A stretch of DNA of 64,000 bases. Source: Sphaerosporella brunnea. Its lineage: Eukaryota; Ascomycota; Pezizomycetes; Pezizales; Pyronemataceae. A program made the position numbers and the translations under genes. The stretch covers positions 1-64,000 of the forward strand of contig VXIS01000040.1 of assembly GCA_008704415.1 (NCBI GenBank). Direction: 5' to 3'. A model generated the notes under the pieces. That model did not search any database. It was not told where the DNA came from and was given only the letters and a program-made list of their open reading frames with translations. Below, in pieces: positions 10,161-23,006 of the stretch (the stretch's first letter is position 1; the number at the start of each line of letters is the position of its first letter).

Positions 10161-13100
10161 GGTTTACTGTTACTAACTGACTACAACAGTTCCGGATCAA
10201 CACCGACGGGCTAAGCTGTATGTCTCGCGGCAGCAGCTACGTAGACTTGTATTATCAATGAGATATTAATGGCAGGCGCATTAATTGGCGCAGTCTTCTG
10301 GCCACTCACGTTTAGTTCGATCGTGGACTGGTGGGCAGCGAAAAGGAGGCGAGGACGAAGATCGCGTTGCACAACCTAGTGGGTGCCGGTATACCCAGAA
10401 AAATGGCCGGAAGCAAGGGCGCTAGGTCGATCGATATGTCGACATCAAGAGGCGAATGGATGGGCACAAAAATCTTTCGGTGTCTGATTGACGGAGGAGC
10501 GTTCTGCAAGCAGCGTGATGTTTGGCTTGTGGTCTCGGACGACGCTGGGCTTAAAGCTCCTGGAGCGATATGTCTGTACTCAGTACATACGTGGATGAAG
10601 GACGATAAAGTGGACCGTGCAGAGTCTCCGGGAGCCGGTAACCGGAGTCTAAAGATGTATTAAGTACAGTGCACCGGATCCTCCTCACTGATATGTATGT
10701 AGCACCGCGTCCAAGCAATCGACCCCATCATTCACCGCTCCGCCCTGGGGGCCGTAGTAAATTGCTTTTTCTGTTGTTCTCCTCCGCGCAAGCCTGTCGT
10801 TGCCGTTTCCCCACAGAAAGCGCCTAGACCGGTGTAACAAAGAGGCTGATCTTATTATTAGTTCCCAAAAGCGCATCAACGGCCAGTAATTCCCCCATCC
10901 ATCGCACAAAACAAGCCCAATTGCGCCTGAGAAAGGAGAGCAAGAACGATGGTCGCGGCAGGTGCAGCCAGGTATTCAAGATGACAAGGAGTTGTTGACT
11001 CGGTTATCGAACCATGCATAAATGAGACTGCTGCATGTGTGTAGGAGGGTGCGGCATCATGGCCGACCTGAAGGCACGGCTCACGGGGTTGAGAAACGGC
11101 GGCGATCCGAACGTAGGCAGCTCCCCCGGCACGGATAATCCATGTGATGCAGGGCAGTGTCGCCTCGCGGTGAGGTTGCTCTAAACAAACCTGAATATGG
11201 GCATGCTGTTGACACTTCACCACCGATCCAGTGGCGGCCGACTGGAAACGCAAGAAACACTTTCCTTTGTTTCCTTCCCTTCCCCCCTGCTGCTGTCCCG
11301 GCAAAAAGGAAAAAAACATAATTGTGGCTTGATGCATGAAATCACCACGCGTCAAATTGGAGAAACGGCTGCCTCCTTGTTTTGATGTCGTGAACCTTCA
11401 TCCCAGCTCCCTGTCACCGCAAGCTCGCGGTTGCGGGCTCAGCTGACCTCGTCCGAAATGAGGTAATTGCAGCCTGAGCTGCGAGGTGTGCTGCCCGAAG
11501 TTCGGAGTCGAAGGCAGGTAGGCGGTTCACGGATTCGATGTGCACAATGCACATAGGCGTCGATATCGGCAAGTGCAATACGGGTGTTGCTCTGGCCTCG
11601 ATTGCCGCCCCCAAGCTCATTATGCGAGGTTTGATGTGTAGGAACCCGTCCTAAGCACTGGCAGGTGCCGCTCGCCTGTCAATCCCCCCTGGCGCGAACT
11701 ATCAGGCATCGGCAATCAAGGGCGAAACCTCGCAAGCCATCGCCGTCCGGTTGGGGTACTTCGCCGTAGAGTATTAGAGTATAGGTATAGATAGCAACGC
11801 TGTGGCAGTACCGACACCCACGGTGTGCCGATTGCCATCCTCGAGTATCCGGGGACGCCGAAACCACGGGGATCTTGTGTTGAGAATAACGACGGCGTGT
11901 TATTAGAATAGCACTGCTGTCACTGTTAGCACTGCCTACATCAATGTCTTACGTATCCTGTTCTGAATATAAGCAAAAAGAGTACTGGTAAAGAGGACTG
12001 TATGTGTTCAATGCTGGGAATAGGAATGTTTCGTTTCACTCCTCGGGTACGTAAGGAGAGATTTCCTTGCTTTCTGGCCCGCTTGTTCTGATTGACTGAT
12101 CCTTTTAGGCGCCTCTCTATGCTAACCTCCTGTGGGTTTGAAAGAAGTCAGCCGTTGTGAGCTAACCACAAGCAGCTTCCAGCTGGTTGATGGGTCTGTG
12201 CATGCCTCTCATTTGCACGCATTTTTTAAAGTTTTCTTTTGAGCGAGAGTACCACTCGTCGTAGCATAAGATTTATATATCTACTTTAGTACCTGCGGCC
12301 TACCAAAAATTTAACTTTTTGAGATCTGAACTTGAAGACAATCGGGTTCTCTGGCAAATAAACAGTGAGTCTGATCCGACCCACCAAGCTGGCTGGCGCT
12401 TTTCTGAAATGCCTTGACACCAAGGCCCGTGGGTGCATAATTGACGGCGAAGGCCCTTCTCTTTTTCCCATAGTACGTTGGTGACTCGGTGACAATCTGC
12501 TCTCGTGCAACTACTTAAGTACCTCGTATCTGATGTAGGCCAGCACTGTATTATCTTGCCGTAGAGTACCCGTTCTTATCTTGGACTAACCGCTATAAAT
12601 CATGATTAACTAACTCTCTTTTCACCAGCTGATGATGGAGACGACAATAAGCATTTGAAGAGGTTAGAACCATACGATGTCACCCAGGCCTGTGTACGGT
12701 ATGACTGGCGGATACGAGAGCATCTCCGAAACGAGTGGATCCTTGATGGTCTTGCCATGTGCGAGCTCCGATCTCCGAGCCCTGCAGATTGCACTCCGTG
12801 TTTTCCGGCCGCATAGGTAGCCTCGCCCGCGCACTAGATCGGCGAGAGACGAAGCGAAGCCCTGAACGAAATCGCCTGTCCGGCCGTCCGTGGATGTAGA
12901 CCACCAGGCTTCCTGTATCTACATAGGCACCGCTCTCTGAAGGCGGGCCGTATAGTAGCGCTGATGGGCACAATTTCCACTCCCGCTCCGGATGTTAGCC
13001 ACCTGGACATATTGCGGGGCGGATGCCACTGGGGCTTTGTGCCCAGTAGGCCTTTCCTTCACCGCTGATGATTCGGTCCGATTTTTAAGTCCCGTCACTG

Positions 13101-14113
13101 GTTATCCTCCGAATCTTCTTCCAAACTAGGAAGTAGGCACCTGGTAGGTATTAATAGGTCTTGCCACCCGTATCCATGATGCTCACATCATGCAGTGACA
13201 CGTTTGTGATAATCACTCAGTCGTACTAGAGGGGGCTATCATAACATCGGACCAGTGACGTGCATATGCAGCATCCAGATCCATGCCACCAAGTACGACG
13301 ATCTCCCGTGTCAAAATTTAGCGAGCACTTATAACGGCGGCAAGCTCTGACATTCCGGTGGGCCTACTGTAGATTAACGCATGTACGCCCTCAAGCTTGC
13401 TGAGCAGGTATGGTCCTTGCGGTGAATTGTGCTAAGCGGGCTCCAGATCTTCTCTAAGGAGATCTTCACTTGCAACTTAGAAACCACGACCGGTGGTGAG
13501 CTGTCCCGAATCAATGATGATGTCTACACCTACTAAAATAGCTCGCTTCAAGTCCCAGGTTCAAAATTCCCCAGAAGCGGGCTTGAGTTAATTGGTGAAG
13601 TACGCACATTCCATCAATTCAGTATGGATGTATCTTTGGCGGGCGGTGTCGAACAGGCCGAGAGGGTCTCGGAGAATGCTTTGGCCCTGGGCGTATTTGA
13701 GCGCTCGCGGCGAAGAAGCCCGCACCGCCACAAACAAATGAACAATGCGGCTCTTGGTAAGTTTTTGCTCCTTCAGGCTAAAAGCCCAACACCGCTACAC
13801 ATCGGGGAACATATGTGGACGGAAGAGAGAGCCGTTGCTGTTCAAAAAGGGCGCTCGAGTGGTCGGGCTTGTCTCGCTTGTCTCGCTCGACTGCGCTATG
13901 CTGCAGGAGACAAACCCTATCCCCGCCAGCCAAAGCTTGGAGGCCACGCTGTTCACCATCGCTCGCTCAGAAACACCCCACCCAACGCCTTCGTCAACAC
14001 AGGTGCTCTGTACTTAGTATCCCATCCATCCTTGACATTACTGCACCGATTTGTACTCTAGTTTTTGTACTTTTGATTGTTTCTGCCGTCGCAATTTCGC
14101 CTCCACGAGAAAG
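10161..14113. other. 3.9-kb region without recognised genes
   Basis: Only short ORFs (under 160 codons) occur on both strands, none with a motif or splice structure I can defend. Palindromic AGTAC/CTAG-type words recur (for example ACTTAAGTACC near 12515 and GTACTTAGTA near 14010). No tRNA, rRNA or clear transposase fragment was found. Its last part is presumably the promoter of the lectin gene, with a pyrimidine-rich stretch at about 14040-14100. Confidence 0.5.
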
Positions 14114-15559
14114 ATGAAGCTCAATTGGAGCTTGCTCGCAGTCGCTGCTGCGTTTGCGCTTGGAGCAGATGCTGCACAATTCGAGGTGGATCCGGATTTC
14201 TCGATTGGATCGCGGTTTCCGTATGTTATGATTCTTTGCCACTGCCATGTTTTATCTCAATGTCTAGACAAGCACTGACGACCGGCTGTCAGGATATCCG
14301 ACGATCGTCGCACGGTACCAAACTTTCAAATCTTTGGCGCACCTCAGCTTTTTGGCGACAGAATAATCCTTACCCCGCCAGCCCCCGGCAACCAGAGAGT
14401 CGGAGTATGGAGCAGGCTGCCGAACCCTCACGATGAGTGGACCTTGACCACCGAGTTCCGAGCGAACGGTGGCGAGCGTGCGGGAGGAAGTCTGAACTTG
14501 TGGTACACGGCGCGGGGTTTCAAGGATGGCTCTGGATCGGGAACGGACACGATCTACACCAGTACGCCGTGGGACGGTCTCGCTTTAGTCATCGATTCGC
14601 ACAGCGGCGCCCCACAAGTTCGCGGCTATTTGAACGACGGCCGCACGAACTATGCCAACCACCACAACCCCATCTCCCTGGCTTTCGGACACTGCGACCT
14701 GGACTACCGGAACAAGGGTGCCCTCACCCAGCTCACGCTCACTCAGACTTCTAGGCTCCTGAAGGTCGAGGTGGACGGAAGGCTGTGCTTCCAGACCGAG
14801 AAGGCACGGCTTCCCAAGGGCTACTACTTTGGTGTGACCGCTGCGACATCTGAAATCCCTGATAGCTTCGAGCTGTTCAAATTCGTACTCAGCGCGCCGA
14901 AGGGAGCGACACATGAGCAGCTCAATAGCCAACAGCATCAGCAGCAGCAGCAGCAACGGTATGAGCGATATGACCAAATGAACCAGCCCAAGGGCCACGG
15001 CAAGCAGGCGGATGGAGAGCAACCCCACGACCAAGCTTTCGAAAAATGGCACGCAGAAGTTGGCGAGAACGACCACGAAGCCACTTACTACAAGACCCAC
15101 GAGGAACAGTTCGCTGATCTCCACAACCGCATGCAAGCGCTCACCCACCATCTTGCTTCGATCCAGAACCAACTCGGCATGTTCTACGACCATATTGACT
15201 CTCTTCATCACAAGGACGAAGAATGGAGGCAGGAGGCTCGGCACTCTCGTCCTCCGCGCGACCAAATCGACCGGATGGATGCCAGGCTCCAGGTCATCGA
15301 GAACCTGGCGATGCAGATTGCAGGTGCGATCACGTCGAAGGATTACACTCAGCACTTCGATGAGCTTCGCAATACGCTTAAGGAGCACCACATGAACCTG
15401 CTATACTCGGTCCCGGAGAGTGTCTCGCATGTTTTAACCACTGGAGGCCCCAAGATTGGCATGATGGTGACCATTGTGGTGTTAGTGCAGGTCGGCCTGG
15501 CTGTAGCGTATGTGATATACAAGAAGCGGAGGAACAGCTCGCCCAAGAAGTACTTGTAG
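14114..15559 (+). CDS. L-type lectin cargo receptor, Emp46/47 (ERGIC-53) type
   Basis: Exons 14114-14220 and 14293-15559 (72-bp intron, GTATGT...CAG) encode 457 aa. Residues 1-21 form a signal peptide. The luminal L-type lectin domain (about 26-260) includes P-N-F-Q-I-F-G-A-P-Q near its start and the G-S-L-N-L-W-Y-T and D-G-L-A-L-V-I-D-S strands. A Gln run (about residue 275) leads into a helical stalk. A transmembrane helix (about 425-444) is followed by a basic tail ending K-K-Y-L, a textbook KKXX COPI retrieval signal. Family members cycle between ER and Golgi and carry glycoproteins in COPII vesicles. Emp46 versus Emp47 cannot be decided. Identification rests on domain order, length (yeast about 445 aa) and tail. 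Confidence 0.9.
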
Positions 15560-16981
15560 GGAATGAATGATGTAGTACGAATATATGAGTTGGACCGGTA
15601 ACGACGCATGAAATGAGGCGTGATGGAAACGCCTGGTTTGCAGCTTCAAAAGTGCAGTGAGGTAACGGTATGAAGTTTTTCTTTGGTGGGATCTTCATTG
15701 TTTTTGGTGTTTTGCGTGTCCTCGCTCTCTTAACGTCTTTTCTGTTTCTTTGATATTGGTTTTGCTTCCTTTTCATGTTCCCGGTTGTCTTCATCACTGT
15801 ACTTTTAGAGAGGGGAGGGCATGAGGTGGATGAACAGGCGATTGGGATGAATAATCAACCAATACAAATTGTCTTCTGTAAGTACGGTAAAGCTATGTTC
15901 TTGATTACAGCGCTTGAGCGAGGTATAAAACCGTTTATAATTAAGAGAGAGGACACCCGGGGAAAAAAACATGGAGAACACGACGATGCATGCGCGGTGC
16001 ACAAAGAGACCTACAGTAAAGCTCGGCATCAGCCAATGGGGAGATGAATATAACGCACTTCCACGAATATCCTGGGGCTCTGGTTCAAGTTCTTCGACAC
16101 TGTTTCAGGCCCGGACCAATATTCCTCGACCGACCCCGACTTTCTGTCCAACGTTGAAGTCGGCAACGCATCTGAGGATGAACCATGCACCGTCGGTACT
16201 GGGGATGGAAGAATACCGGAACTTGCTACGGTTCATTGGACGAGAAAAAGAATCCGAGGTTGATGATCCAGGGCCCTCCTCACAAATGCCATCTGCCACC
16301 GTCTTCATATGAGCCATCTATAGGCGAGAGGCCGTTCACTATGCTCTCGCAGGTTCATTTTCGCAGCGTCTTGGAGAAACTTTCCAGTTAAAGCGGGTAA
16401 ACTCCACCAACCTCATGTTGGGCCCCTAAATGAAGTGTACACCGAGTGTCCAGCGAGCGCGAGCACCAGTTCCAGTCAAAAAAGAGACTTCTTCATATGC
16501 TGTCACTCAGTCTCTGCGCAACCTTCTTTTTTTCAGTGTAGTTTTGAGTTTCGCTCTGTATTTCTTCCAGAAAGGACAATAAACGTATGGTATAGTAGCG
16601 TTAGTAACGCCGGTATATGATTTATTGACCCCTATCAATGGCCGAGTGCGAGTGCATGTATCTATCATCGACTTCAGTTTGGTTATCAATTCGTGAGGCT
16701 TGGCGAATTTTTGTTTACTTGCAACAAAGTGACGGGACGACGCGACGCGACACTTTAACAACATTCTCGACAACCTTCTCCACCACCCACTTCCACTACC
16801 TACGTCAGTTCGTTCAACACCAACCACTTTAGTAACGATCTCAACCAACTGAACCCTCAACCCCCCTCAACCCGAACCGAACGAATTCATCTTCCCATCC
16901 CCATCATCACCTCTATCATCTCAATTCACCAATAGTATCTGCGCACTTTCAAAAACAGAGGTGTCCTTCTAGTCAATCGCA
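15560..16981. other. Intergenic, no gene seen
   Basis: Bases 15560-15800 are probably 3' UTR. Bases 16690-16981 are CT/CA-rich and probably the 5' leader of the next gene. Short ORFs between (for example 15971-16312) have no recognisable motif. Confidence 0.5.
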
Positions 16982-19900
16982 ATGGCTGGAACGCGCCGCA
17001 CCACACGCGCGCAGGGCGTAAAAAACAACGACGAAGCCGCTACGACGACCGCGACGCGTTCGACCCGGCGCAGAGTTGTGGCTCAACCCACAACAAGAAT
17101 CGCAAGAAGCAAGGCAGCGAGCGCGACTCCTTCACTAGAACCGGAAGTCGCAAAGGAGCCTCCCAAGCCTAAAGCGAAACCCACAGCCGCGCCAACGAAA
17201 CCGAGGGCTACGAGAGGAAGGAAGGCTCTTACGCCAGAACCGGAAGAGATCGGAGAACCAGTGGAGCCACCGACGACCCGAAGAGGTCGCGGAAAGAAGG
17301 CTGAAGTCGCTGAGCCACAACAGGTTGAAGAACCAGTGGAGGCGCCGAAGCCACCGACGACCCGAAGAGGTCGCGGAAAGAAGGCTGAAGTTGCTGAGCC
17401 ACAACAGGTTGAAGAACCAGTGGAGGCGCCGAAGCCACCGACGACCCGAAGAGGTCGCGGAAAGAAGGCTGAAGTTGCTGAGCCACAACAGGTTGAAGAA
17501 CCAGTGGAGGCGCCGAAGCCACCGACGACCCGAAGAGGTCGCGGAAAGAAGGCTGAAGTTGCTGAGCCACAACAGGTTGAAGAACCAGTGGAGGCGCCGA
17601 AGCCACCGACGACCCGAAGAGGTCGCGGAAAGAAGGCTGAAGTTGCTGAGCCACAACAGGTTGGAGAACCAGTGGAGGCGCCGAAGCCACCGACGACCCG
17701 AAGAGGTCGCGGAAAGAAGGCTGAAGTTGCTGAGCCACAACAGGTTGAAGAATCTCAAGAGGCCAAACAGCCAGAATCAGTCAAAACGACTCGTAGTCGC
17801 GGGAGAAAGGCAGCAGCAAAGCCCGAGCGCATTATTAATGATGCTCCTCAGGAGCTGCGAGCACCTACTCGCAAAGGACGAGGGCCCCCAAAGAAGCTAC
17901 CTGAACTGGAACTTGAACCAGAGCCCGAACCAGAACCCCAACAGGAGCCCGAGCCTGAGCAGCCTGCCAAGAAAATCCGTGGACGTGGCAGAAATGTGGG
18001 TTTCGTTCATCACTTCCCATCCTTTGAAAGCCCATGACTCACATTTGCGAGCAGGCGACTGAAGTACCTCCATCAAAGATGGAGATTCGAGAAGAGCCGA
18101 TAACCCGGAGTACACGGTCTAAAAAGAAGCCCCTGCCGAAAGCAAGTCGTAGATCTTCAGTCAAATATACAAGCTCGGAAGTCGTTATTGAGACTCCTTC
18201 GCGAGAGAACAGGGAGCCGGAGATTCAAGATTCTATTACCCTTGCTTCTGTAAGTTTACAATCATTTACTATCGCCCTATGTGCCAGTTCTGATATCGGT
18301 ATAGTCCTTGGTTCAGCTCGAGGGGCAGGAGGAGGATGTCCAGCCTGCGACGGGGGAGCTCGAGACAGGAGAGCCCGAGGATCTTAACGAGTCTCCTGAG
18401 GCGGCTCCGACATCCGAGCCGCAAGATATGAGTGAAGAAGACGCCCTTACGCTCGACGACAACACAGCCGATAAGTCCCTCGATTATAAGGAAATCTTCC
18501 CTGACTCTGGCATCATCAAACCCTCTCGTTCTCTCCCTGGCGAGTCGCCTGCGTGGGAACGCAAGTATGTTGGCCCTGAAGAGAGCTTCGATGATGAGAG
18601 CGGAATCCCTTCTACCCCACTGGGGATTTCGAGGGTGCCTGCAGCCCCAGACCACGGTTTGTCTTCCTCAAGATCGTCTATATATGCTAGCGACCCCATT
18701 ATTGGAACACCGGTCGTGGCATCTACGCCCACGGGCACACTTTTCACACCAGGCAGAACATCCGGAAGTCCTTGGATGGTACCTGAGTCATTCAGCGAGT
18801 CCCCTGTGTTACCGTCTGCGCGACCTACTCACACAGAACTTCCGCAATCCCCTCATGGTGACCCTTTGAAGTTTCCTGATCGGCAGGCAAGTACGCCAAT
18901 TAGGGTTTTTAGTCCTGCAATTGGTGGAACTCCGCAATCTGTAAAGTCTGTTATTCCGACACCATCTAAATCGGTCCTCGATGATGCTCAACGCTTCAGT
19001 CAGCTGTCCCCGGCGACGTCACAGTTACTGGGAGGCAATGGCAGAAGCCCCGTGAAACCATCGTCCCGTGGCAGTGCTATGTCTTCTCCGCTTGGCCTAC
19101 ATGGAATGCCAATCCTGACCAGTCCTGTGAAACGGACTTATGATCAAATGTCAGATGGACCCACCCTGGATGATCAGCCGGAGGGCTGGAGGAGAAACGA
19201 CCCACTCAACGGCGAAGACTTGAGGAGAAGTCCCGTCAGGCGCCTACCACCACTATTTCGTCGCGATAATCCAGTAAAGCCAACCGCGGGGCCCTCAAAT
19301 AATAATTCACCAGTTAAGAACAGATCTGATTGGCCTCGGCCAGCCGGTTATGATTCTCTATTCGAAAACTCAGAGTTCGGCAGTTCACCCCCAAGAACAT
19401 CGCCTAGGAGACCTAAGCCGGGAGACAGTGAGGGGAAATACTCCGATTCTACTTTGCAAACCACCGTCGTGGAAGCTAAAGAAGTTCAAGAAGTTATTTC
19501 GGAACACCCTGTCGGTGAAGAACCCCGTTCGGAAGACATTACAGAAACCCCAGGCAAGCAGCGGCCTGAGGGATTCGATTCACTTTTCGACACCAGTTCG
19601 GTTTTTTTATCGCCTATAAAGACCTCTCCGATGAAACCCATGCTAGAGAAGGATAGCAATGAGGGATCATCCCAGCCTGCTGCAAGCGGCGCCATTAAGG
19701 ACGCAGATAAGACGACTTGGGAGCCTTGTGAGGCGATTAAGAAATCTAGTGAAGCTGGTGAGATTTCCGACTCGAACGTTGCTCCAAGGAAGTCTGTCTC
19801 GAAGGCCGTGTTGTTTGGTGTAGTTCAAAACGGAGAGAAGGAGCAACCGTTGGCTAAGGCGCCGGCCTTCGGGTTTATCCCGCCTAGCACTGCTGAAAAG

Positions 19901-22900
19901 AAGGAAGCTCCTGGCAAGAAGGGCCAATTACTTCCTCAAGCACCTGTTTCTGGATTCATCCCCACAAGTACTCCGATAACGGCAGCGGAACAGCCACTTG
20001 CCGAAAAACCTGTGTTTGGCTTCATTCCACCAAGCATCACGAAGAAATCTGATGATAAAGAGCAGCCGCTAGCAAAGGCTCCGGCCTTCGGGTTTATCCC
20101 ACCTAGCACTGCTGAAAAGAAGGAAGCTCCTGGCAAGAAGGGCCAATTACTTCCTCAAGCACCTGTTTCTGGATTCACCCCCACAAGTACTCCGATAACG
20201 GCAGCGGAACAGCCACTTGCCGAAAAACCTGTGTTTGGCTTCATTCCACCAAGCACCACGAAGAAATCTGATGATAAGGAGCAGCCGCTAGCAAAGGCTC
20301 CGGCCTTCGGGTTTATCCCGCCTAGCACTGCAGAAAAGAAGGGCGAACTGGAGCAGCCATTGGCCACAGCGCCTGTTTTCGGGTTTACTTCACCTGGACT
20401 TACAGGAAAGGAAGAAACTGTGAAGTCTCTATCATTTGGCGTGGTCCAAAACGGGGAGAAGGAACAGCCAGCCCCAGCATTCGATTTTGTTCCCCCTACA
20501 GGAAAGGAGAGCGAGCAGCCACTTGCGAAGACACCGGTGTTTGGGTTTGTCCCACCCAGTCCTGCTGCACAAGATGAGCCCGTGAAAACAAAGTTCGCTC
20601 TGCCTGCTATACAGTCCTCTCCCCAGAAGCCTGTCCTAGAAGATACACAACAGGAAGCTCAACCGACAGTTCATGCAACGCCGAAGCAAAAGACGAGATC
20701 TCCTGCAAAGCCTTCCCCTGCGAAGCGAACAGCCCTGATACAGGACGAGGATCCAATTCGCAAGAAACCTTCAGATTCGCTCAGAAATAATGGAGCTCTG
20801 ATCGAGGGTACCCCTATTCGAGAGAGGCCTGCAGGCTACGATTCACTATTTGACGATACTTTCAGCTTGAGTCCCGTCAGGTTGACTCCACAAAAACCGA
20901 TGCTAGATGGCATTGGAGAGCCCTCGCCGTCCGAGAAGGTTACATTCAGTCCAGCCAGACACCCGCCCATGTTAGCATCTCTCAACTTTACAGATGATGA
21001 AAACGAGTCGAGCGTTGGATTAAACTCTATGGAGTTTTCCCCCATTAAGCCGTCAGGTAGGTGCTTCTCGTATCGGTATACTGTTCAACGTCAACTAATC
21101 CGCACAGATTTGTATGACTCGCCGAAGCGCGCAGAGGCTACCTCATTTGAGTCGACTCAGATCAGCTCATTTGAGTCGACACAGGCTACGTCACTCGATG
21201 AGGGAGCCACTTTGGTCTCGCAAGAGGCAGAGCTGCCCGGATTAGAGGCTGAGGCCCCCAATCTGAAGCCCCACCGAATTTTCCCTGGGGATGATGACTC
21301 TTCCGGCCTTGACGATGGATTCAGTCCTATCAGGTTAAGCCCTCTCAAGGATCGTGCATACCTTGCGTCGGTCCCCCGACCAGACAATCCCACTCCTAGC
21401 AAGGCTCTTTCTCAACCAGCATTGCTCGAATCGCCCGTTTTTCGTAGTTCACCTCCGGCTACTTCCCAGGGAGATGCCTCCCGGGACGAGTTGTCTAGTC
21501 CTTTCGACGAGAACCCGCCTCCTTTCACTGCAAGTTCGCCTCGGGAGCAGGAAGTCGCATCGACGCCTATCAGGTCCCCTGGAAAACGGAGACTCAGTTA
21601 TATTGAGGTTCCACAGGCTGGTGACGACGGACCGTCCACTCCCCCATCCAAACGACTTCAAGACAGCATCACAGAGGCTCCAGATAGCGTATCCAGAAGG
21701 GCCTTCGGAAGGAGAGCGAGTCTTGGCCTACTACAATTCGCCAATGAACCTCTGATGGAACGCTTCAAGGCGTTAGCTCGCGGCTTTCTCGTGCGGAAAC
21801 GCATAGCAAACCGTGAACCATTTACCAGCAAGGGGCCATCAGAAGATGAGGATGGACCAGAGGACGGCGAAGATAGCGGCTCTGATGACAGCGAGCCAGA
21901 GATGGATCACAGCCTAGAAAACGACAACCCCGATGAAGAGAAACCGGATAATGATAATCCGGACAATGATGAGCCGGGTTCCGACGAGAAGGATGAGGGA
22001 CAGCATCGAAATGGGGAGGGCAAGGGTATTACCTCCGGCTCAGGCATTCTCGCTAACTTCGTCAAGAAGCATGAAGAGAAGGCCCGCTACCTTCACAAAG
22101 GCTCATTCCTCCCTATTCCTAAAGGGGCCAGCAGGGTATGTTTTCCATCCCATTCAGACTACAACCATCAACCCAGCCAACTAACTAGCAATAGATACCA
22201 AAGCCCAGCAGCATTCCCGTGCCCTCGGCAACACCCGCTGCTTCCCTAACTATGATGGCTCCCTATTCCTCGAACACCTTGTCGTCATCTCCCTTCCCCC
22301 CCAGACGGTCTAGCCCTCGCAAGCGAAGTGCGGAGGACTCTGCGCCATCGCCCAGGGCTACGAAGAAATCTGCCACAAGCGAAGGTGTGCGCAAGAGTGC
22401 GCGGAACAGCCTCGGCCGACCTCCTCCTCTGTCTCTTGCTCCTATCCCGGTGAGGCCTTCTGGTGCCCCCCTTTCCTGGGACAATATGCTAGAGAGAGAG
22501 CGGAAGGACTTGGTGAAGAAGAACACCAAAACAAACTGCATGCCTGCGCCTCACAAGCAGAAGATCGTTCGGAAGGCGATTCCTCGTCCTCCGTCGCCCA
22601 CAGCAGAGGTGCAGACCAGAGTTGCTAAAGAAGCGCGCCGAAAGCGCAAGGCGCATCAGCTGGACACGGGAGTGGAGCTGGGTCCAGGAGAGAATCCGGG
22701 TTTTCTGCCTAAGAGCCTCACGCCTCCTAAGAAGGGAGTTCGCTGGAATGCGCCACTCGAATCTGGGTACTCCTCGGACCTCGAGGTTCACTCGCCCTCT
22801 GCTGCTAAAAAGCTGAAGCTCGCCGATGGTCGGGGCCTACTTGTCAACTCCCACTTGGTATGTGACATCTTGTGTTTTTACTGGTCCAGATACTAACATT

Positions 22901-23006
22901 CTTACAGACGATGGACCAGTGGGGAAACCTGGAGGGTGTCTCCCCCCCAAAGCCTGGCACCGAGCCTGTCATCATTAAAAAGATACTCTACAAGGGCGAG
23001 GCCTAG
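16982..23006 (+). CDS. Large repeat-rich orphan protein, 1,916 aa
   Basis: Six exons: 16982-17995, 18055-18249, 18305-21056, 21108-22135, 22195-22857 and 22908-23006. All junctions keep frame, with clear donors and branch sites. The 51-bp intron at 21057-21107 is a multiple of three and open, so a 17-residue insertion isoform is possible. N-terminus: basic, with six 28-residue repeats containing T-T-R-R-G-R-G-K-K (AT-hook-like but lacking the usual G-R-P). Middle: many S-P/T-P sites, three R-P-x-G-[YF]-D-S-L-F modules and repeated F-G-F-I-P-P blocks. C-terminus: an acidic Asp/Glu-rich stretch followed by basic segments, ending with V-I-I-K-K-I-L-Y-K-G-E-A. I recognise no family. Basic/AT-hook-like repeats and CDK-like sites suggest a nuclear, cell-cycle-phosphorylated protein, which is inference only. 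Confidence 0.8.
17273..17776 (+). repeat. 84-bp coding minisatellite, six copies
   Basis: Six tandem 84-bp units starting at 17273 (spacing measured from ACGACCCG), the last one diverged. Each encodes 28 residues, T-T-R-R-G-R-G-K-K-A-E-V then P-Q-Q-V-E-E-P-V-E-A-P-K-P-P. The middle copies differ by only a base or two, implying recent expansion or homogenisation. Because the unit is a multiple of three, other frames on both strands are open as well; these are shadows. Confidence 0.95.
19841..20340 (+). repeat. 219-bp coding tandem repeat with F-G-F-I-P-P blocks
   Basis: Copy 1 starts at 19841, copy 2 at 20060 and a partial copy 3 at 20279. Copies 1 and 2 are almost identical over 73 codons. 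Each unit contains E-Q-P-L-A-K-A-P-A-F-G-F-I-P-P and E-Q-P-L-A-E-K-P-V-F-G-F-I-P-P plus a variant V-S-G-F. Shorter related blocks continue to about 20570. Confidence 0.93.

Noticed and set aside
13540..13580. B-box-like GGTTCAAAATTCC
   Set aside because: Does not fit GGTTCRANNCC and no matching A box or stems upstream.
14585..15391. 268-codon minus-strand ORF
   Set aside because: Antisense of the lectin gene, whose + frame has signal peptide, TM and KKXX tail.
17273..17776. Possible CRISPR-like array
   Set aside because: Tandem units without spacers, in frame within a eukaryotic gene.
17135..18062. Long ORFs in alternative frames on both strands over the 84-bp repeats
   Set aside because: A repeat unit that is a multiple of three keeps every stop-free frame open; the products are compositionally odd and only the + frame joins the flanking exons.
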